A stretch of 39,391 bases of DNA, from assembly GCA_947628165.1 (NCBI GenBank), contig CANQYV010000007.1, forward strand, positions 1 to 39,391, given 5' to 3'. Of the stretch, positions 11,397-19,304 are shown in pieces. Source of the stretch: an uncultured Clostridia bacterium. GTDB taxonomy: Bacteria > Bacillota > Clostridia > Oscillospirales > CAG-272. Numbering within the stretch: the first letter of the stretch is position 1; each line of letters starts with the position of its first letter. Under the pieces are notes generated by a model. That model searched no databases and was not told the DNA's origin. It saw only the letters and a program-made list of their open reading frames with translations. The position numbers and the translations under genes are program-made.

Positions 11397-12767
11397 TCAA
11401 ATATCGATTTCATTCATAAGCTCGTTTATTTCGGCCGCAAACGGCGGGTTCTCCTTTATTTCGTTTTCGACCGTGTTGTAAGAGGAGAGTATCGTCGTAT
11501 GATGCCGGCCTCCGAGCTCGGCGCCTATCTCCGGCAGGGACATGTTCGTCTTTTTTCTGAGGATATAGACGGCGACGTGCCGCGCCCAGACGAGCTCCTT
11601 CGTCCGCTTCGGGCTCTTTATGTCGTTTTCGTCAATGCCGTATTTTACCGACACCTCGTGAAGCACCTTCTGTATCTTTACCGAGAGAGGCAGCTCCTCG
11701 GAAACTATGTCAGAGAGGCACCTTGCCGCCATCTCCGTCGTTATCGGCTCACCGGAAACGAAGCTCTGCGCGCCGAGGCGCTTCAGCGAGCCCTCTATCT
11801 GCCTTATGTTCCGCTTGAGCTTCTCCGACAGGTACTCGACGACCTCCGGCGAGAGCGATATCCCCATCGTCTCAGCCTTTTTCATTATTATGGCGGAGCG
11901 CAGCTCCATATCCGGCGGCTGAATGTCGGCGAGAAGTCCCCATTCAAATCTCGTCTTTATCCTGTCCTCGAGCCTGTTTATCTCCTTCGGCGGACGGTCG
12001 GACGTGAAGATTATCTGCTTGTGGCTCTCGAAAAGCTCGTTGAACGTGTGGAAAAATTCTTCCTGCGTCGACTCTTTCCCGCCTATGAACTGAACGTCGT
12101 CTATCAAAAGGACGTCCGCCTGCCTGTATTTTTCGCGGAGCGCGGAGTTGACGAGCGGATTTTTCTTAGCGAGCGCCTCGATCAGCTCGTTTGTGAACTC
12201 CTCACATGTGACGTATATTATCCGCTTCGACGGGTCGAGCCGCCTCACCTCGTTCGCGACGGCGTACATCAGATGCGTCTTCCCGAGCCCGCTCGGTCCG
12301 TAAATGAAGAGGGGATTGTAGACCTCCCCGGGATTGTTCGCGACGGCGACGCACGCCGCGTGCGCGAATTTATTCGAGCCGCCGACTATGAAATTGTCAA
12401 ACGTGTATTCGGGATTGAAAACGTAACCTCCGGCGTCCGAAAGCGGGCGCGCAGCGTCTCTTTTCTCTGTTTTTTCCTGGTTTTTCCCGATACTGTCCCG
12501 ACTGTCCTCTTCCGGCACGGGCACGATGTCGACGTCTATTTTGTACCCGAGGACGTCCTCAAACGCGCGCTCGATAGTTTCTCTGTGCCGCTTCATTATT
12601 ATGCCGTACTTGAAATCGTTGCTGCACGAAAGCGTCGCGCGGTTTTCGTTTATATCGGTAAGCTCGAGCACCGGTATCCACAGATTGTAGGCGTCCTTTG
12701 AGAAAATTTCCGCAAGTCTCGCCTTCACCGGTTCCCAGATCGTCTTTATGTTTTCTTCGTTCTTCAT
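11397..12767 (-). CDS. dnaA: Chromosomal replication initiator DnaA
   Basis: AAA+ initiator that binds DnaA boxes and melts oriC. The 456-residue protein has an N-terminal domain I (to about residue 80), a short variable linker, Walker A GPSGLGKT (157-164), Walker B LLIDD (220-224) and the C-terminal DNA-binding helix-turn-helix with the signature GGRHHTTILSSY. The gene runs towards oriC and its stop lies 10 bp from the box cluster. Its promoter is at 12815-12843. The ATG has a weak GGAAG ribosome site, and a short GC hairpin (12776-12791) lies immediately before it. Confidence 0.98.
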   Translation of the reverse strand: MKNEENIKTIWEPVKARLAEIFSKDAYNLWIPVLELTDINENRATLSCSNDFKYGIIMKRHRETIERAFEDVLGYKIDVDIVPVPEEDSRDSIGKNQEKTEKRDAARPLSDAGGYVFNPEYTFDNFIVGGSNKFAHAACVAVANNPGEVYNPLFIYGPSGLGKTHLMYAVANEVRRLDPSKRIIYVTCEEFTNELIEALAKKNPLVNSALREKYRQADVLLIDDVQFIGGKESTQEEFFHTFNELFESHKQIIFTSDRPPKEINRLEDRIKTRFEWGLLADIQPPDMELRSAIIMKKAETMGISLSPEVVEYLSEKLKRNIRQIEGSLKRLGAQSFVSGEPITTEMAARCLSDIVSEELPLSVKIQKVLHEVSVKYGIDENDIKSPKRTKELVWARHVAVYILRKKTNMSLPEIGAELGGRHHTTILSSYNTVENEIKENPPFAAEINELMNEIDI

Positions 12768-12775
12768 CTTCCGTC

Positions 12776-12791
12776 TGGGGACACGACCCCA
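12776..12791 (-). promoter_or_regulatory. Small GC hairpin in the dnaA leader
   Basis: TGGGG-acacga-CCCCA forms a 5-bp stem with a 6-nt loop. It begins 9 bases upstream of the dnaA ATG, within the predicted leader, and could influence access to the start. No function is known. Confidence 0.4.
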
Positions 12792-12814
12792 TAATAAATT
12801 TAACTTTATCTCAT

Positions 12815-12843
12815 ATTATATCATATATACTCGTCTTTTACAA
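12815..12843 (-). promoter_or_regulatory. Sigma-A promoter of dnaA
   Basis: On the minus strand TTGTAA (12838-12843) and TATAAT (12815-12820) are spaced by 17 bp. The predicted start is about 40 bases upstream of the dnaA ATG. Confidence 0.75.
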
Positions 12844-12945
12844 GACCGAAGAGCGATTTTTTGCCCCTCACGGGGAGCGGTTTTGAGTACGGCGAAAAAA
12901 ACCGACCCGTTTTATGCTTTCGACTTTTATTTTGTTAAAAGGCAC

Positions 12946-12975
12946 TTGACAATCCGAAACCTTTATGTATATAAT
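12946..12975 (+). promoter_or_regulatory. Sigma-A promoter of rpmH
   Basis: A perfect -35 TTGACA (12946-12951) and a perfect -10 TATAAT (12970-12975) with 18-bp spacing. Transcription would begin near 12982, about 70 bases before rpmH, and probably serves rpmH-rnpA-yidD and further genes. Confidence 0.85.
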
Positions 12976-13053
12976 AGTAGCTGTGTTATGCCCGATAGGA
13001 AAAAAACGCTAACATAGCTTCCGAAATCACGAAAAAAGGAGGTATGGCAGACT

Positions 13054-13188
13054 ATGAAGAGAACTTATCAGCCCAAGAAGCTCCAGAGACAGAAGGAGCA
13101 CGGTTTTATGAAGAGAATGAAGACCACCAACGGACGCAAAGTCTTGAAGAGAAGACGCGACAAGGGCAGAGCCCGTCTTTCCTACTGA
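13054..13188 (+). CDS. rpmH: 50S ribosomal protein bL34
   Basis: A 44-residue, strongly basic protein beginning [18 protein letters not shown] and ending GRARLSY, the full conserved pattern of L34, a structural protein of the large ribosomal subunit. The start is the ATG at 13054: AGGAGG (13037-13042) lies 11 bases upstream. Another ATG at 13044 opens a different frame that encodes no known protein and is too close to the SD. It is preceded by a consensus promoter and followed by rnpA, the arrangement seen beside dnaA in most bacteria. Confidence 0.97.
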   Translation: MKRTYQPKKLQRQKEHGFMKRMKTTNGRKVLKRRRDKGRARLSY

Positions 13189-13243
13189 GGAAAGCCTGTG
13201 GGCGGCAGCGCCGTATTTCAAACCCGCCGGTGCCGGACGACAA

Positions 13244-13258
13244 CTCCGACATTCGGAG
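13244..13258 (+). terminator. Short hairpin between rpmH and rnpA
   Basis: CTCCGA-cat-TCGGAG is a tight 6-bp stem followed by a loose T-rich stretch. It may attenuate transcription so that rpmH is made in excess over rnpA, or mark a processing site. The T-run is poor, so full termination is doubtful. Confidence 0.45.
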
Positions 13259-13301
13259 GGTTTTCGGTTTATTTTAAAGAAATCATAAAAACGGAAGCAA
13301 T

Positions 13302-13691
13302 ATGAAGATCTATCCGGTCTGTGAAAACAGAGCGTTTCAGAGAGCGTACAAAAAAGGGAAGAAAGCCGCGGGAAAATATATCGTCGTCTATGTTATAAAG
13401 ACGTCGGATAAAGACGCCGCGAGGACTGCGCACGGCAAGCCTGTCACAAGGCTCGGTCTGACCGTCACGAAGGGACGCGGAGGCGCCGTCGTCAGAAACC
13501 GCATAAAGCGCGTGCTGCGCGCCGCATGGTGCGAGGCGGCGGAAAAATGCGCGTTTTCCGGCGGGCTCGACGTCATCATCGTTGCGAGAGACGCCGCAGC
13601 CGAGGCAAAGTCTTCCGATATTCTGCCGGAGCTTTTATCTATTTCGGAAAAGCTCGGCGTGACAGACGCAAACCGAAATTCGGAATCATGA
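13302..13691 (+). CDS. rnpA: Ribonuclease P protein component
   Basis: Protein cofactor of RNase P, which matures the 5' ends of tRNAs together with the catalytic RNA. The 129-residue basic protein has the central RNR signature in [13 protein letters not shown], preceded by the family's [14 protein letters not shown] strand, and an N-terminal region that continues [18 protein letters not shown] precedes the ATG. The stop codon overlaps the ATG of yidD (ATGA), so the two are translationally coupled. Position between rpmH and yidD is the standard one. Confidence 0.96.
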   Translation: MKIYPVCENRAFQRAYKKGKKAAGKYIVVYVIKTSDKDAARTAHGKPVTRLGLTVTKGRGGAVVRNRIKRVLRAAWCEAAEKCAFSGGLDVIIVARDAAAEAKSSDILPELLSISEKLGVTDANRNSES

Positions 13692-13936
13692 AGATATTTT
13701 CCGCCCCCTTTATTTTTCTTCTTCGGCAGTATCAGAAATACGTTTCCCCACATAAGCGCGCGCCGTCGTGCCGGTTTTCGCCGACTTGCTCGCAGTACGC
13801 AATCGAGGCGCTCTCGGAGTGGGGGCTCATAATAGGTACGCTGCTTTCGGTATGGAGGGTCCTGCGCTGCAATCCCTTTTCAAAGGGAGGCTATGACCCT
13901 GTGCCGAAGAGGCGGGGCAGACACAAAATCGACTGA
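13688..13936 (+). CDS. yidD: Membrane protein insertion efficiency factor YidD
   Basis: Small membrane-associated protein that assists YidC-dependent insertion. The 82-residue product has the family hallmarks [15 protein letters not shown] and [15 protein letters not shown] start at the ATG overlapping the rnpA stop ([12 protein letters not shown]); the frame is open further upstream only as a shadow of rnpA. It sits between rnpA and yidC, its usual neighbours. Confidence 0.95.
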   Translation: MKIFSAPFIFLLRQYQKYVSPHKRAPSCRFSPTCSQYAIEALSEWGLIIGTLLSVWRVLRCNPFSKGGYDPVPKRRGRHKID

Positions 13937-13959
13937 AGGCTTACGGGCTTGACCCGTTA

Positions 13960-13985
13960 CCGTGCGGAGCCGGCCGGCCGCACGG
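13960..13985 (+). terminator. Hairpin between yidD and yidC
   Basis: CCGTGCGG and CCGCACGG form an 8-bp stem around a 10-base GC-rich loop, followed by ACATTTTTG. It looks like a weak rho-independent terminator or attenuator separating rpmH-rnpA-yidD from yidC. Confidence 0.55.
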
Positions 13986-14029
13986 ACATTTTTGTTACGG
14001 CCACATAATCGAAAAAGAAAAGATCACTA

Positions 14030-15376
14030 ATGGAAAAACAAAAGAAAAATCTTTCACCACGCGTGCTGCTCATACTTCTGACGGCGGTCTTTCTCGTTAT
14101 AGCGACGCTTGTGCCCGCATACGCGGCGGAGACGGACGTTCCAGAAACGGAAGCTGCCGCCGAGACGGCGCCCTATGAGACGGACGCCGACGGGGATTAT
14201 GTTTTTGAGGAAACGGGCTCGGGATTTTCGCTTTTCGATATCCTCCTTGTCCCTATGGGATTCATAATCCGCATCTGCTACGCGATAACGAAGAATTACG
14301 CCGCGGCGCTCTTCCTGTTTGCCCTTGTGATGCAGATCATACTTTTGCCGTTCGGCATAAAGCAGCAGAAGAACATGAACAGGCAGGCGGCTCTGCGTCC
14401 GAAGGAAAACGCGATACGCAAAAAGTACGCGGGCAGAACGGACGCCGTGACGCAGCGCAAGATGAACGACGAGATAATGTCCCTCTACCAGCAGGAGAAC
14501 TTCAATCCTGCGAGCGGATGCCTGCCGCTTTTAATTCAGCTGCCGATCATTTTCGCGCTTTTCGCCGTCGTTCGTCAGCCGCTGACTTATATCACGCGTC
14601 TCCCCGCGAACGTCATCATGGCGCTGCGCGAAAGGCTCGTGGCTCTCGGCGAAACATTGACGCCCGGATATGAAGAGATAAGCGTCATATCTTACCTCAA
14701 AGAGCACGGAGCCTCCGCCATAGGAGGGTTCGGAAAGTATATCACCGAGGAGACCGTGACGGGAATGCCCAACTTCCGCATGTTCGGCGGACGTTTTGAC
14801 CTCTCCGTTGTCCCGTCCTCGAATTTTCTGAGCATTTATCTGCTTGTGCCGCTTCTGACGTTCGTGTTCATGTACGGCTCGATGAAGCTGACGAAAAAGC
14901 TCTCCTATCAGCCCCAGCCGGCGGCGGACGGTCAATCCCAGGCGTCGATGAAGATAATGGAGCTTTTGAGCCCCGTTATGTGCACATACTTCGCCTTCAT
15001 CGTCCCCTCGGCAATAGGCATCTACTGGATGTACCGCAACATCCTCGCGATAGTTCAGCAGTTCGTCCTCTCAAAGATTTATCCGATACCGAGATTTACC
15101 GAAGAACAGCTCCGCGAGGCGGAGAAGGAGTACCTCGGCAAGACGAAGAAGACTAAATCCGAGCGCGACCCGAACAAACCGAAGCCGCGTTCCCTGCACA
15201 GGATAGATTTCGACGACGACGATGACGAGCCCGCGCCCGCGCCGAAGGAAAAGCCCAAAAAGCCCGACGGCCCGATAGCTCCCGCCCCGCTCAAGGACGG
15301 CAAAGAAAACAAAGAAAGCAAGGGCGGCAAGAACGGTGACGGCGGCGATGGCGACAGCTCCGACGGCGACGAATAA
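14030..15376 (+). CDS. yidC: Membrane protein insertase YidC/Oxa1
   Basis: Inserts and folds membrane proteins alone or with SecYEG. The 448-residue protein starts with a signal-like hydrophobic segment (about residues 11-32) ending in AYAA and without a lipobox cysteine. The Oxa1 core follows: a first core membrane helix near residue 70, the cytoplasmic hairpin with QQKNMNRQAALRPKENAIRKKY, the conserved FNPASGCLPLLIQLPIIFALF region and later helices (YLLVPLLTFVFMYG, FAFIVPSAIGIYWMYRN). The C-terminal tail of about 90 residues is highly charged: lysine-rich, then an aspartate run, and finally glycine and aspartate repeats. Such tails can bind ribosomes in other bacteria. It lies between yidD and khpB. 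Confidence 0.95.
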   Translation: MEKQKKNLSPRVLLILLTAVFLVIATLVPAYAAETDVPETEAAAETAPYETDADGDYVFEETGSGFSLFDILLVPMGFIIRICYAITKNYAAALFLFALVMQIILLPFGIKQQKNMNRQAALRPKENAIRKKYAGRTDAVTQRKMNDEIMSLYQQENFNPASGCLPLLIQLPIIFALFAVVRQPLTYITRLPANVIMALRERLVALGETLTPGYEEISVISYLKEHGASAIGGFGKYITEETVTGMPNFRMFGGRFDLSVVPSSNFLSIYLLVPLLTFVFMYGSMKLTKKLSYQPQPAADGQSQASMKIMELLSPVMCTYFAFIVPSAIGIYWMYRNILAIVQQFVLSKIYPIPRFTEEQLREAEKEYLGKTKKTKSERDPNKPKPRSLHRIDFDDDDDEPAPAPKEKPKKPDGPIAPAPLKDGKENKESKGGKNGDGGDGDSSDGDE

Positions 15377-15407
15377 CGCGCCCTCATATTTCAGAAAGGA
15401 TACGGAA

Positions 15408-16058
15408 ATGAAAAAGGAAATAACGGTCACCGGCAAGACCATAGACGAGGCCCTCGCAAACGCGAGAGAGCAGATAGGTCTTGAAGGTATTGAACTCGAA
15501 TACGACATAATAGAGCTCCCGAAGAAGGGTCTTTTCGGGCTCGGTTCCTCAGACGCCGTGATAAAGGTATCTTATGAGCTGCCCGAGGAAAATCCCGCGC
15601 TCAAGCTCGTTTCCTCTCTCGTCAGCGCGATGGGGCTCAACGCAAAGGTCAGCGCCGCCGACGGGGAAGAGGGCGAAATGAAGCTCACGGTCGACGGAGA
15701 GGGCGTCGGCGTCCTCATAGGTCATCACGGCGAAACGCTCGACGCGCTCCAGTATCTCGCGAACCTCGCATACGCGAAGGGAACGTCCGACAAGCCGAAG
15801 CGGCGCGTCACGCTCGACGTCGAGGGTTACCGCGAAAAGCGCGCCGAAACGCTCCGCTCGCTCGCCCGCCGCATGTCGGCTCGCGTGCTCAAGTACAAGC
15901 GTCCCGTCACCCTCGAGCCCATGAACCCCTACGAGCGCCGCATAATCCATTCGGAGATCCAGAATATAGAGGGCGTTACGACGCACTCGATCGGTGTCGA
16001 CGCCGAGCGCCGCATAGTCATAACGCTCGATAAGCCCGAGAAAGAAGAAGAAAACTGA
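15408..16058 (+). CDS. khpB: RNA-binding protein KhpB (Jag)
   Basis: RNA-binding protein with three parts: an N-terminal Jag_N domain (KKEITVTGKTIDEAL to about residue 55, with KKGLFGLG), a KH domain in the middle (GVLIGHHGETLDALQYLANLA) and a C-terminal R3H domain (RRVTLDVEGYREKR to HSEIQ). It partners KhpA in other Bacillota and affects cell-shape genes. The 216-residue start at the ATG following AAAGGATACGGAA is chosen; the open frame upstream overlaps yidC and is not conserved. It follows yidC by 31 bp and is closed by a strong terminator. Confidence 0.93.
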   Translation: MKKEITVTGKTIDEALANAREQIGLEGIELEYDIIELPKKGLFGLGSSDAVIKVSYELPEENPALKLVSSLVSAMGLNAKVSAADGEEGEMKLTVDGEGVGVLIGHHGETLDALQYLANLAYAKGTSDKPKRRVTLDVEGYREKRAETLRSLARRMSARVLKYKRPVTLEPMNPYERRIIHSEIQNIEGVTTHSIGVDAERRIVITLDKPEKEEEN

Positions 16059-16101
16059 AAAAAGGGAAGCGATAGCCCTTTTTTGAAAAAAGAAAATGCA
16101 T

Positions 16102-16147
16102 AAAATGCCGCGTCGCGAAAAAAATGCCGCGACGCGGCATTTTTCTT
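16102..16147 (+). terminator. Strong rho-independent terminator after khpB
   Basis: A perfect 16-bp stem, AAAATGCCGCGTCGCG (16102-16117) and its complement (16128-16143), with a 10-base loop, is followed by a T-rich run. Because the stem has A and T flanks it could also work on the other strand. Confidence 0.95.
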
Positions 16148-16195
16148 TTATCTCCACACGGCACGGAAGATTTTTTATCCGAAAGGCAAAGAGAA

Positions 16196-17578
16196 ATGAT
16201 TCATAACGACACGATAGCGGCAGTATCGACGCCCGCGGGCGTCGGCGGCGTCGCGCTCATAAGGATATCGGGAGACGGCGCCGTCGCCGCCGCGTCGAAG
16301 GTGTTTTTCCCCGCGTCGGGAAAAAAGCTCACGGACGCGGAGCATTCGAGATCATATTACGGCAGGATATTCGAGGGCGGCGAGGCGATTGACGACGGCA
16401 TGGCGACCGTTTTTTACGGGCCGCGCTCGTTTACGGGTGAGGACACCGTCGAGATAACGTGCCACGGGGGAATTTTGATAACCGAGCGCGTGCTCTCCGC
16501 CGTCCTTGCCGCAGGCGCGCGCGCGGCGGGACCCGGGGAGTTCACGCGCCGCGCGTTCGTCTCCGGCAAGCTGACGCTCGCGGAGGCCGAGGCGACCGGC
16601 GACCTCATCCACGCGAAGACGGGCTCTCAGCTCGCGCTCGCGTCCCCCGCCTCCCGCGCGCGCCTTTCGGAGAGCGTTTCGGGCCTGAGAGGGAAGCTTC
16701 TCGAGCTTCTCGCCCGCACGTCCGTCCGCCTCGATTACCCAGAGGAAGACCTTTCCGACATTGACGAGTCGGAGCTGCTTTCGGAAACGGAGGCGCTCCT
16801 TTCCGAAACGGAGGCACTCCGCGCCACATACAGAACGGCGCGCGCCGTCTCGGTCGGGATAAACACCGTCATCTGCGGCAGACCGAACGCGGGGAAGAGC
16901 ACGCTCTACAACCTCTTTTTGGGGCAGCCCGCCGCGATCGTCACCGATATCCCCGGCACGACGCGCGACGTTCTCACGTCGGAGGCGTCTGCGGGACGCG
17001 TGCTCCTTCGCCTTTCGGACACGGCGGGTATACGCGAAAGCCTTGACCCCGTGGAGAAGATAGGCGTTTCGAGAGCGCGGGAGAGTATCATGTCGTCAGA
17101 GCTTCTTATAGCTGTTCACGACGCGTCGGTGCCGCCCGATGATGACGACCGCTTCGTACTCGGGGCGTCCGCTCCCGTCAAGCTCGCGGTCGTAAACAAA
17201 ATCGACATCGCGCCGCCCGAGCGCGTCGCCGAATACTCGGAGCTCGCCGCCTCATTCGGCGCGGTCCCCGTTTTGTGCGCGCTCTCGGAGGGGAAGGGTT
17301 TTCCTCAGCTTGTTGAAAAGATCGAGGCTTCCTTCACGGACGGAGAGCTGAGGCTCGGTCACGACGCGCTTATAATGAACGCGAGGCAGTCGGCGGAGGT
17401 CGGAGCGGCGGCGGCGTCGCTTTTGTCCGCGGCAGACGCGCTCCGACGCGGGCTCCCCGTCGATATCGCCGTCTCCGAGCTGTCGCTCGCGCACTCGGCG
17501 CTCTGCCGCCTCGACGGCGCGGACGCCTCCGAGGAGGTCATATCGGAAGTCTTCTCCAAATTCTGCGTGGGAAAATAA
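16196..17578 (+). CDS. mnmE: tRNA modification GTPase MnmE
   Basis: GTPase that, with MnmG, adds aminomethyl-type groups to wobble uridine 34 of tRNAs. The 460-residue protein has the N-terminal folate-binding domain (TIAAVSTPAGVGGVALIRISG), a helical domain, an inserted G domain with GRPNAGKS (228-235), DIPGTTRD (251-258), DTAGI (275-279) and NKID, and the C-terminal FCVGK cysteine motif (C457). The ATG at 16196 starts MIHNDTIAAV; the upstream extension of the frame overlaps the terminator. Its usual partner mnmG does not follow here; a terminator and the TfoX-like gene do. Confidence 0.96.
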   Translation: MIHNDTIAAVSTPAGVGGVALIRISGDGAVAAASKVFFPASGKKLTDAEHSRSYYGRIFEGGEAIDDGMATVFYGPRSFTGEDTVEITCHGGILITERVLSAVLAAGARAAGPGEFTRRAFVSGKLTLAEAEATGDLIHAKTGSQLALASPASRARLSESVSGLRGKLLELLARTSVRLDYPEEDLSDIDESELLSETEALLSETEALRATYRTARAVSVGINTVICGRPNAGKSTLYNLFLGQPAAIVTDIPGTTRDVLTSEASAGRVLLRLSDTAGIRESLDPVEKIGVSRARESIMSSELLIAVHDASVPPDDDDRFVLGASAPVKLAVVNKIDIAPPERVAEYSELAASFGAVPVLCALSEGKGFPQLVEKIEASFTDGELRLGHDALIMNARQSAEVGAAAASLLSAADALRRGLPVDIAVSELSLAHSALCRLDGADASEEVISEVFSKFCVGK

Positions 17579-17607
17579 ATAAGGCTAAAACGGCAAAAAT
17601 ACCGAAT

Positions 17608-17638
17608 AAAAAAGCAGACGGCTCTCGTCTGCTTTTTT
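17608..17638 (+). terminator. Rho-independent terminator after mnmE
   Basis: A perfect 13-bp stem (17608-17620 with 17626-17638, core GCAGACG/CGTCTGC) with a 5-base loop and a T6 run. The matching A6 run makes it potentially bidirectional, so it can also end the convergent TfoX-like gene. Confidence 0.93.
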
Positions 17639-17680
17639 GCATATAGAACAGCGTATATTAAAACATGTCTGAAAATAAGC

Positions 17681-18001
17681 CTATTTTCTCTTTTTCGGTT
17701 TTGGCGTTGGCAGTTCCTCATACATGGCGTTGAATAAACCCGTCAAAAACTCTTTGTCATCAACTTTGTCTACCAACAACATCTCTTTTGCTCCCTCATA
17801 GGGTAATTCATATGCAGCCGTCGGCATATAACTGATCGCTGCTTTTACCGGCTTTACAAGCAGCCTGTTGTCATAGATACCGCCTGCGATTTTGCCGCGG
17901 TAATAGATGATGTATTCTCCCATCAAAGCCCGGCATGTAATTTCATCCAGTTCGGATAACTGCCCTAAAATAAAATCTAAATATTCTTTACTCGATGCCA
18001 T
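17681..18001 (-). CDS. TfoX N-terminal domain protein
   Basis: The 106-residue product matches the TfoX_N domain pattern: an N-terminal segment (KEYLDFILGQLSEL), the core ALMGEYIIYYRGKIAGGIYDNRLLVK, and a C-terminal KEMLLVDKV. It lacks the second TfoX domain of the Haemophilus competence regulator. In Bacillota the function of single-domain members is unknown. The coding DNA is clearly richer in A and T than its neighbours and avoids the GCG/CGC codons that dominate them, which points to horizontal acquisition. It is convergent with mnmE and shares a terminator. The ATG is preceded by a weak GAGGCGGG. Confidence 0.85.
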   Translation of the reverse strand: MASSKEYLDFILGQLSELDEITCRALMGEYIIYYRGKIAGGIYDNRLLVKPVKAAISYMPTAAYELPYEGAKEMLLVDKVDDKEFLTGLFNAMYEELPTPKPKKRK

Positions 18002-18371
18002 GATCCCGCCTCAAATCCCGATTTATCGCATTGCTTGTAATATAGCTGCCGGGAGGCGAACCCTCACCGGTTTTCGGTGACGTATCAACACCCCGGCATT
18101 CTCCTTGCCCGAACGATGATACGGCGCCGAAAACTGCGAAGCACTAAACGCTGTATGATTTTCGGATGATTTCGCGCGCGGAGGATTTCGCCTTGCTGGA
18201 CGCAAGGCGGAATCCGACAAACGTGAAGGCGCCGGAAAGCGCCCGCGTGGAGCGGTGAAGTTCGTCTCCCGTCAGCTATAGGTAAGCCCTTTTTCGTCTG
18301 CTTTTGTTTTATCACTTGTGACAACGATGATATAAGGTTCGGGCCCTTCAGACCGCCTGTCGCGTATCTTT
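18002..18371. other. Gene-free, hairpin-rich interval
   Basis: No gene is recognised in these 370 bp. The DNA contains a 33-nt inverted repeat at 18183-18215 (GGATT, T, CGCCTTGC, 5-base loop, and the complementary arm with one T-G pair), a 6-bp hairpin at 18064-18080 (TCACCG/CGGTGA) and a GGCGC/GCGCC pair near 18225. Two short open frames on the minus strand have arginine- and serine-rich, low-complexity translations and no SD. It may be a dispersed repeat, a structured RNA or the leader of the TfoX-like gene. Confidence 0.5.
18183..18215. repeat. Inverted repeat, 14-bp stem
   Basis: The arms GGATTTCGCCTTGC and GCAAGGCGGAATCC pair around the loop TGGAC, with a single T-G wobble. There is no T-run, so termination is unlikely. 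Confidence 0.7.
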
Positions 18372-19250
18372 TTATCCTTCGGTATCCGTGCCGCCCTCGG
18401 GCGTGTTCGTGTCGGGCGTGTCGCCCTCATCCTCGGCAGCCCTGACTATGACGCCGTTTACGAAGTGGCCGGTGTACGAGCGGCCCTTTGCCCATGTGTA
18501 TGTGCCCTCTCCGTTCGGGAGATTGGATGAGAACTGCCCCGTGTACGAGTCGCCGTTTGCCCATGTGTACGTTCCGTCTCCCGATCTCACGTCGTCGCGG
18601 AAGCCGCCCTCGTAAACGTCTCCGTTCGCGTAGATATATTTTCCCGTCCCGTTTTTGAGGTCGAAGCTGTATTCGCCCTCAAACGAGCTCCCGTCAGCCC
18701 AGGTGTATTTCCCCGCGCCGTTCTTCTTGTCGTTTTCAAAGCCGCCGTCGTAAACGCTTCCGTCAGCCCAGGTGTATTTCCCGTCGCCGCTCTTTTTCCC
18801 GTCGACAAAGTCGCCGTCGTATACGTCGCCGTTTTTGTATGTATAAACTCCCGAGCCCGTTATGGCTCCCATAACGAAGTCGCCCTCGTATACGTCGCCG
18901 TTTTCAAATTCGAGCCTGCCGTGACCGTCTCTTTCAAGGTCCTTGAGCGTTCCTTTGTACCTGTCCCCGTTGCTGTACTCGACAAATCCCGTCTTGGGGT
19001 CGACAGTCGCGGAAAGGCCGTTCGCGTATATTATCCTGCCGCGGTATATGTTCCCGCTTTTGTCGACGACGCCGAGAAATTTGTTGTACTCCTCGCCGTC
19101 CTCCGCTGACATGTCGCTTGCGGGCACGCGCATATAGCGGAAGCCGTAGATGTGCAGCGCGAGCGCCGCGACGCCGACCGCAGCGGCGGCGGAAGCGATG
19201 ATTATGAGGAGAATTATCACTGCCTTGGGCAGCCTTCTTTTGGTTTCCAT
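18372..19250 (-). CDS. Membrane-anchored MORN-repeat protein
   Basis: The 292-residue product has one N-terminal membrane helix (about residues 9-34, AVIILLIIIASAAAAVGVAAL) with a basic tail before it, so the rest probably lies outside the cell. From about residue 90 it carries some seven to eight MORN repeats of 23 residues with the pattern Y-x-G-x-F-x-x-x-x-x-x-G-x-G-x-Y-x-W-x-N/D-G. The C-terminus is a short acidic, threonine-rich tail. MORN repeats often act in lipid or protein contacts and, in bacteria, may be used in envelope proteins; the function here is unknown. It is the last gene of the apparent soj-parB-serS run, 54 bp after another membrane-protein gene. Confidence 0.85.
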   Translation of the reverse strand: METKRRLPKAVIILLIIIASAAAAVGVAALALHIYGFRYMRVPASDMSAEDGEEYNKFLGVVDKSGNIYRGRIIYANGLSATVDPKTGFVEYSNGDRYKGTLKDLERDGHGRLEFENGDVYEGDFVMGAITGSGVYTYKNGDVYDGDFVDGKKSGDGKYTWADGSVYDGGFENDKKNGAGKYTWADGSSFEGEYSFDLKNGTGKYIYANGDVYEGGFRDDVRSGDGTYTWANGDSYTGQFSSNLPNGEGTYTWAKGRSYTGHFVNGVIVRAAEDEGDTPDTNTPEGGTDTEG

Positions 19251-19304
19251 TGAAAAAAGACGTCTCCTTTAAGGTATGAATGACTTTTGTGTATGCTCCC
19301 GGGC

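Noticed and set aside
11175-12701. A 508-codon plus-strand frame opposite dnaA and across oriC
   Set aside because: No SD or motif; it is the antisense shadow of dnaA and would cover the origin boxes.
13044-13277. An ATG frame starting 10 bp before rpmH
   Set aside because: The ATG is one base from the SD and the frame is out of register with the unmistakable L34 protein.
18025-18070. A tRNA T-arm-like GGGTTCG word on the minus strand
   Set aside because: No acceptor, D or anticodon stem can be built around it. I saw no tRNA gene in the window.
18430-18990. Regularly spaced similar sequences of about 69 bp that could suggest a CRISPR array or satellite
   Set aside because: They are the coding DNA of 23-residue MORN repeats, in frame and degenerate at third positions.
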